NCBI GenBank assembly: GCA_041624375.1 | Contig: JBFJVD010000164.1 | Location: forward strand, 1 to 6,691 | DNA: 6,691 nt | Source of the DNA: JBFJVD01 sp041624375 | GTDB lineage: Bacteria; Chloroflexota; Anaerolineae; Anaerolineales; E44-bin32 | Direction: 5' to 3' | Part shown: piece by piece, positions 5,834 to 6,691 of the stretch | How positions within the stretch are numbered: position 1 is the first letter of the stretch | Layout of the letters: every line of letters begins with the position of its first letter | Made by a program: the position numbers and the translations under genes | Notes under the pieces: model-generated | Databases searched by the model: none | Seen by the model: only the letters and a program-made list of their open reading frames with translations | What the model was told of the DNA's origin: nothing

Positions 5834-6592
5834 ATGAGCCACCTGCAGGGCGAGGCGCGCGCCCGCTTCGTGCGCCAGATGTTCGGCCGGATTGCGTCCC
5901 GCTACGATCTCCTCAATCGGATCATGACGCTCGGGCGCGACCAGGGTTGGCGGCGCGAGGCCGTCCGGCGGCTCGAGCTCCCGGCGAATGGGATCGTGCT
6001 CGACCTGGGCGCCGGGACCGGCGACCTGGCTTTCGAGGCGCTCCGCCAGCGGCCAGAGTCGCTCGTTGTCGCCGCCGACTTCACACCCGAAATGATCGCC
6101 GTCGGCCGCCGCCGCCCCGGAGGGGACCGTATCCGCTGGATCATCGCCGATGCCCTTCAGCTGCCCTTTGGCGACGGTGTGTTCGACGGCGTCGTCAGCG
6201 GCTTCCTGCTGCGAAACGTCGGCGACGTGCAGCGCGCGCTCACCGAACAGTATCGTGTGCTGCGGCCGCCTCGCCGGGGCCGTGACGGCGGAAGGATCGT
6301 AAGCCTGGAGACCACCCCGCCGAAGCGCGGCCTCCTGCGTCCGCTGATCAATTTCCACTTCCACCAGGTGATCCCCCGGCTCGGCGCTTGGATCTCGGGC
6401 GATCCGGAAGCCTATCGCTACTTGCCGAGCACAACCGAGGGCTTCGTCACCGCGGAAGCCCTGCTGGCACGCATGGCCGCTGTCGGCTTCAAGGCCGCCG
6501 GTTTTGTGCGCCGGATGTTCGGGACGGTCGCCATTCACTGGGCGCAGCGAGTTGGACGCGCCACGCCGGCCCGTGAGGTCCCACAGCGATGA
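5834..6592 (+). CDS. ubiE: Demethylmenaquinone methyltransferase, UbiE/MenG family
   Basis: SAM-dependent C-methyltransferase converting demethylmenaquinone to menaquinone, the last step of the pathway; in organisms with ubiquinone it also acts on that pathway. The 252 residues match family length. Family marks in order: MFGRIASRYDLLNRIMTLG (16-34) with WRREA, the UbiE N-terminal signature; SAM motif I VLDLGAGTGDLAF (55-67); acidic Asp82 after strand 2; IIADALQLPF (103-112); FDGVVSGFLLRNVGD (117-131), the UbiE LRNV signature; and AYRYLPST (193-200) near the C-terminal motif. There is an extra Arg/Gly-rich segment at about 145-152 (PPRRGRDG) just before the strand GGRIVSLE, where most relatives have only PGG. 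There is no good Shine-Dalgarno before ATG 5834, so expression may depend on readthrough from the permease gene. The stop overlaps the next start as ATGA. The MqnP-like partner suggests menaquinone. Confidence 0.92.
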   Translation: MSHLQGEARARFVRQMFGRIASRYDLLNRIMTLGRDQGWRREAVRRLELPANGIVLDLGAGTGDLAFEALRQRPESLVVAADFTPEMIAVGRRRPGGDRIRWIIADALQLPFGDGVFDGVVSGFLLRNVGDVQRALTEQYRVLRPPRRGRDGGRIVSLETTPPKRGLLRPLINFHFHQVIPRLGAWISGDPEAYRYLPSTTEGFVTAEALLARMAAVGFKAAGFVRRMFGTVAIHWAQRVGRATPAREVPQR

Positions 6593-6691
6593 TTGGAGAA
6601 CCCTGGAAAACGGTGCGCAGCAGGCTACTGCTCGATCGGAAGCCCTGGCTGCGCATCTTCGCTGAGGATGTGCAGCTGCCCGACGGCCGTA
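6589..6691 (+). CDS. Probable NUDIX hydrolase, N-terminal part (3' partial)
   Basis: The first 34 codons of a gene that runs off the right edge. ATG 6589 overlaps the methyltransferase stop as ATGA, so translation is likely coupled and the gene belongs to the same operon. The visible sequence, MIGEPWKTVRSRLLLDRKPW followed by LRIFAEDVQLPDGR, has the pattern seen before the NUDIX box in ADP-ribose-pyrophosphatase-like hydrolases: a W..V.S..L.D..W..I....V.LP.G start. The NUDIX box itself lies outside the window, so this is family resemblance only. No operator or internal ribosome binding site of note is seen. Confidence 0.6.
   Translation, partial: MIGEPWKTVRSRLLLDRKPWLRIFAEDVQLPDGR

Noticed and set aside
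5801..6538. Long minus-strand open frame (245 codons) opposite the methyltransferase gene
   Set aside because: It is the antisense shadow of a clear UbiE/MenG gene in high-GC DNA, with low-complexity composition rich in Ala, Arg, Gln and His and no recognisable domain.

Overview
The window is high-GC bacterial DNA with every supported gene on the + strand. The gene content suggests a Chloroflexota (Anaerolineae-type) bacterium or a similar GC-rich environmental lineage. The clues are an MqnP-like UbiA prenyltransferase with a MenG/UbiE methyltransferase (menaquinone rather than ubiquinone chemistry), a sulfite-oxidase-fold molybdoenzyme whose Tat-like twin-arginine motif sits inside the open frame, a lipoprotein-type solute-binding protein, and no ubiquinone-specific genes. 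The taxonomic call is inference from protein style; there is no rRNA or other marker gene here.

Layout: (1) Positions 1-1137 hold the 3' part of a molybdopterin oxidoreductase gene whose reading frame runs off the left edge. (2) Positions 1138-1637 are a roughly 500-base gap with no convincing gene. It carries a GC hairpin at the stop codon, a 14-base perfect palindrome, a terminator-like hairpin with a T-run, and a small inverted repeat upstream of the next gene. (3) Positions 1638-2264 encode an orphan secreted protein with eight cysteines, with a strong ribosome binding site and a textbook intrinsic terminator at 2291-2328, so it looks like a one-gene unit. (4) An extended -10 promoter at 2366-2374 appears to start a compact operon that runs to the right edge: UbiA/MqnP-like prenyltransferase, ABC solute-binding lipoprotein, ABC ATPase, ABC permease, UbiE/MenG methyltransferase, and the first 34 codons of a probable NUDIX hydrolase.

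How the genes may work together: MqnP-type enzymes attach the polyprenyl tail to the naphthoate head group, and MenG/UbiE methylates demethylmenaquinone to menaquinone, so the operon's first and fifth genes are consecutive tail-end steps of quinone synthesis. Between them lies a complete three-part importer of the NMT1/SsuA/TauA type (binding protein, ATPase, permease), tightly coupled by short gaps or overlaps. Its substrate cannot be read from sequence. The placement raises the possibility that it imports a precursor or cofactor relevant to quinone metabolism, but simple co-transcription is also possible.

No mobile element, CRISPR array, tRNA or rRNA was seen. The most interesting items are the importer embedded between menaquinone genes and the isolated cysteine-rich secreted protein.
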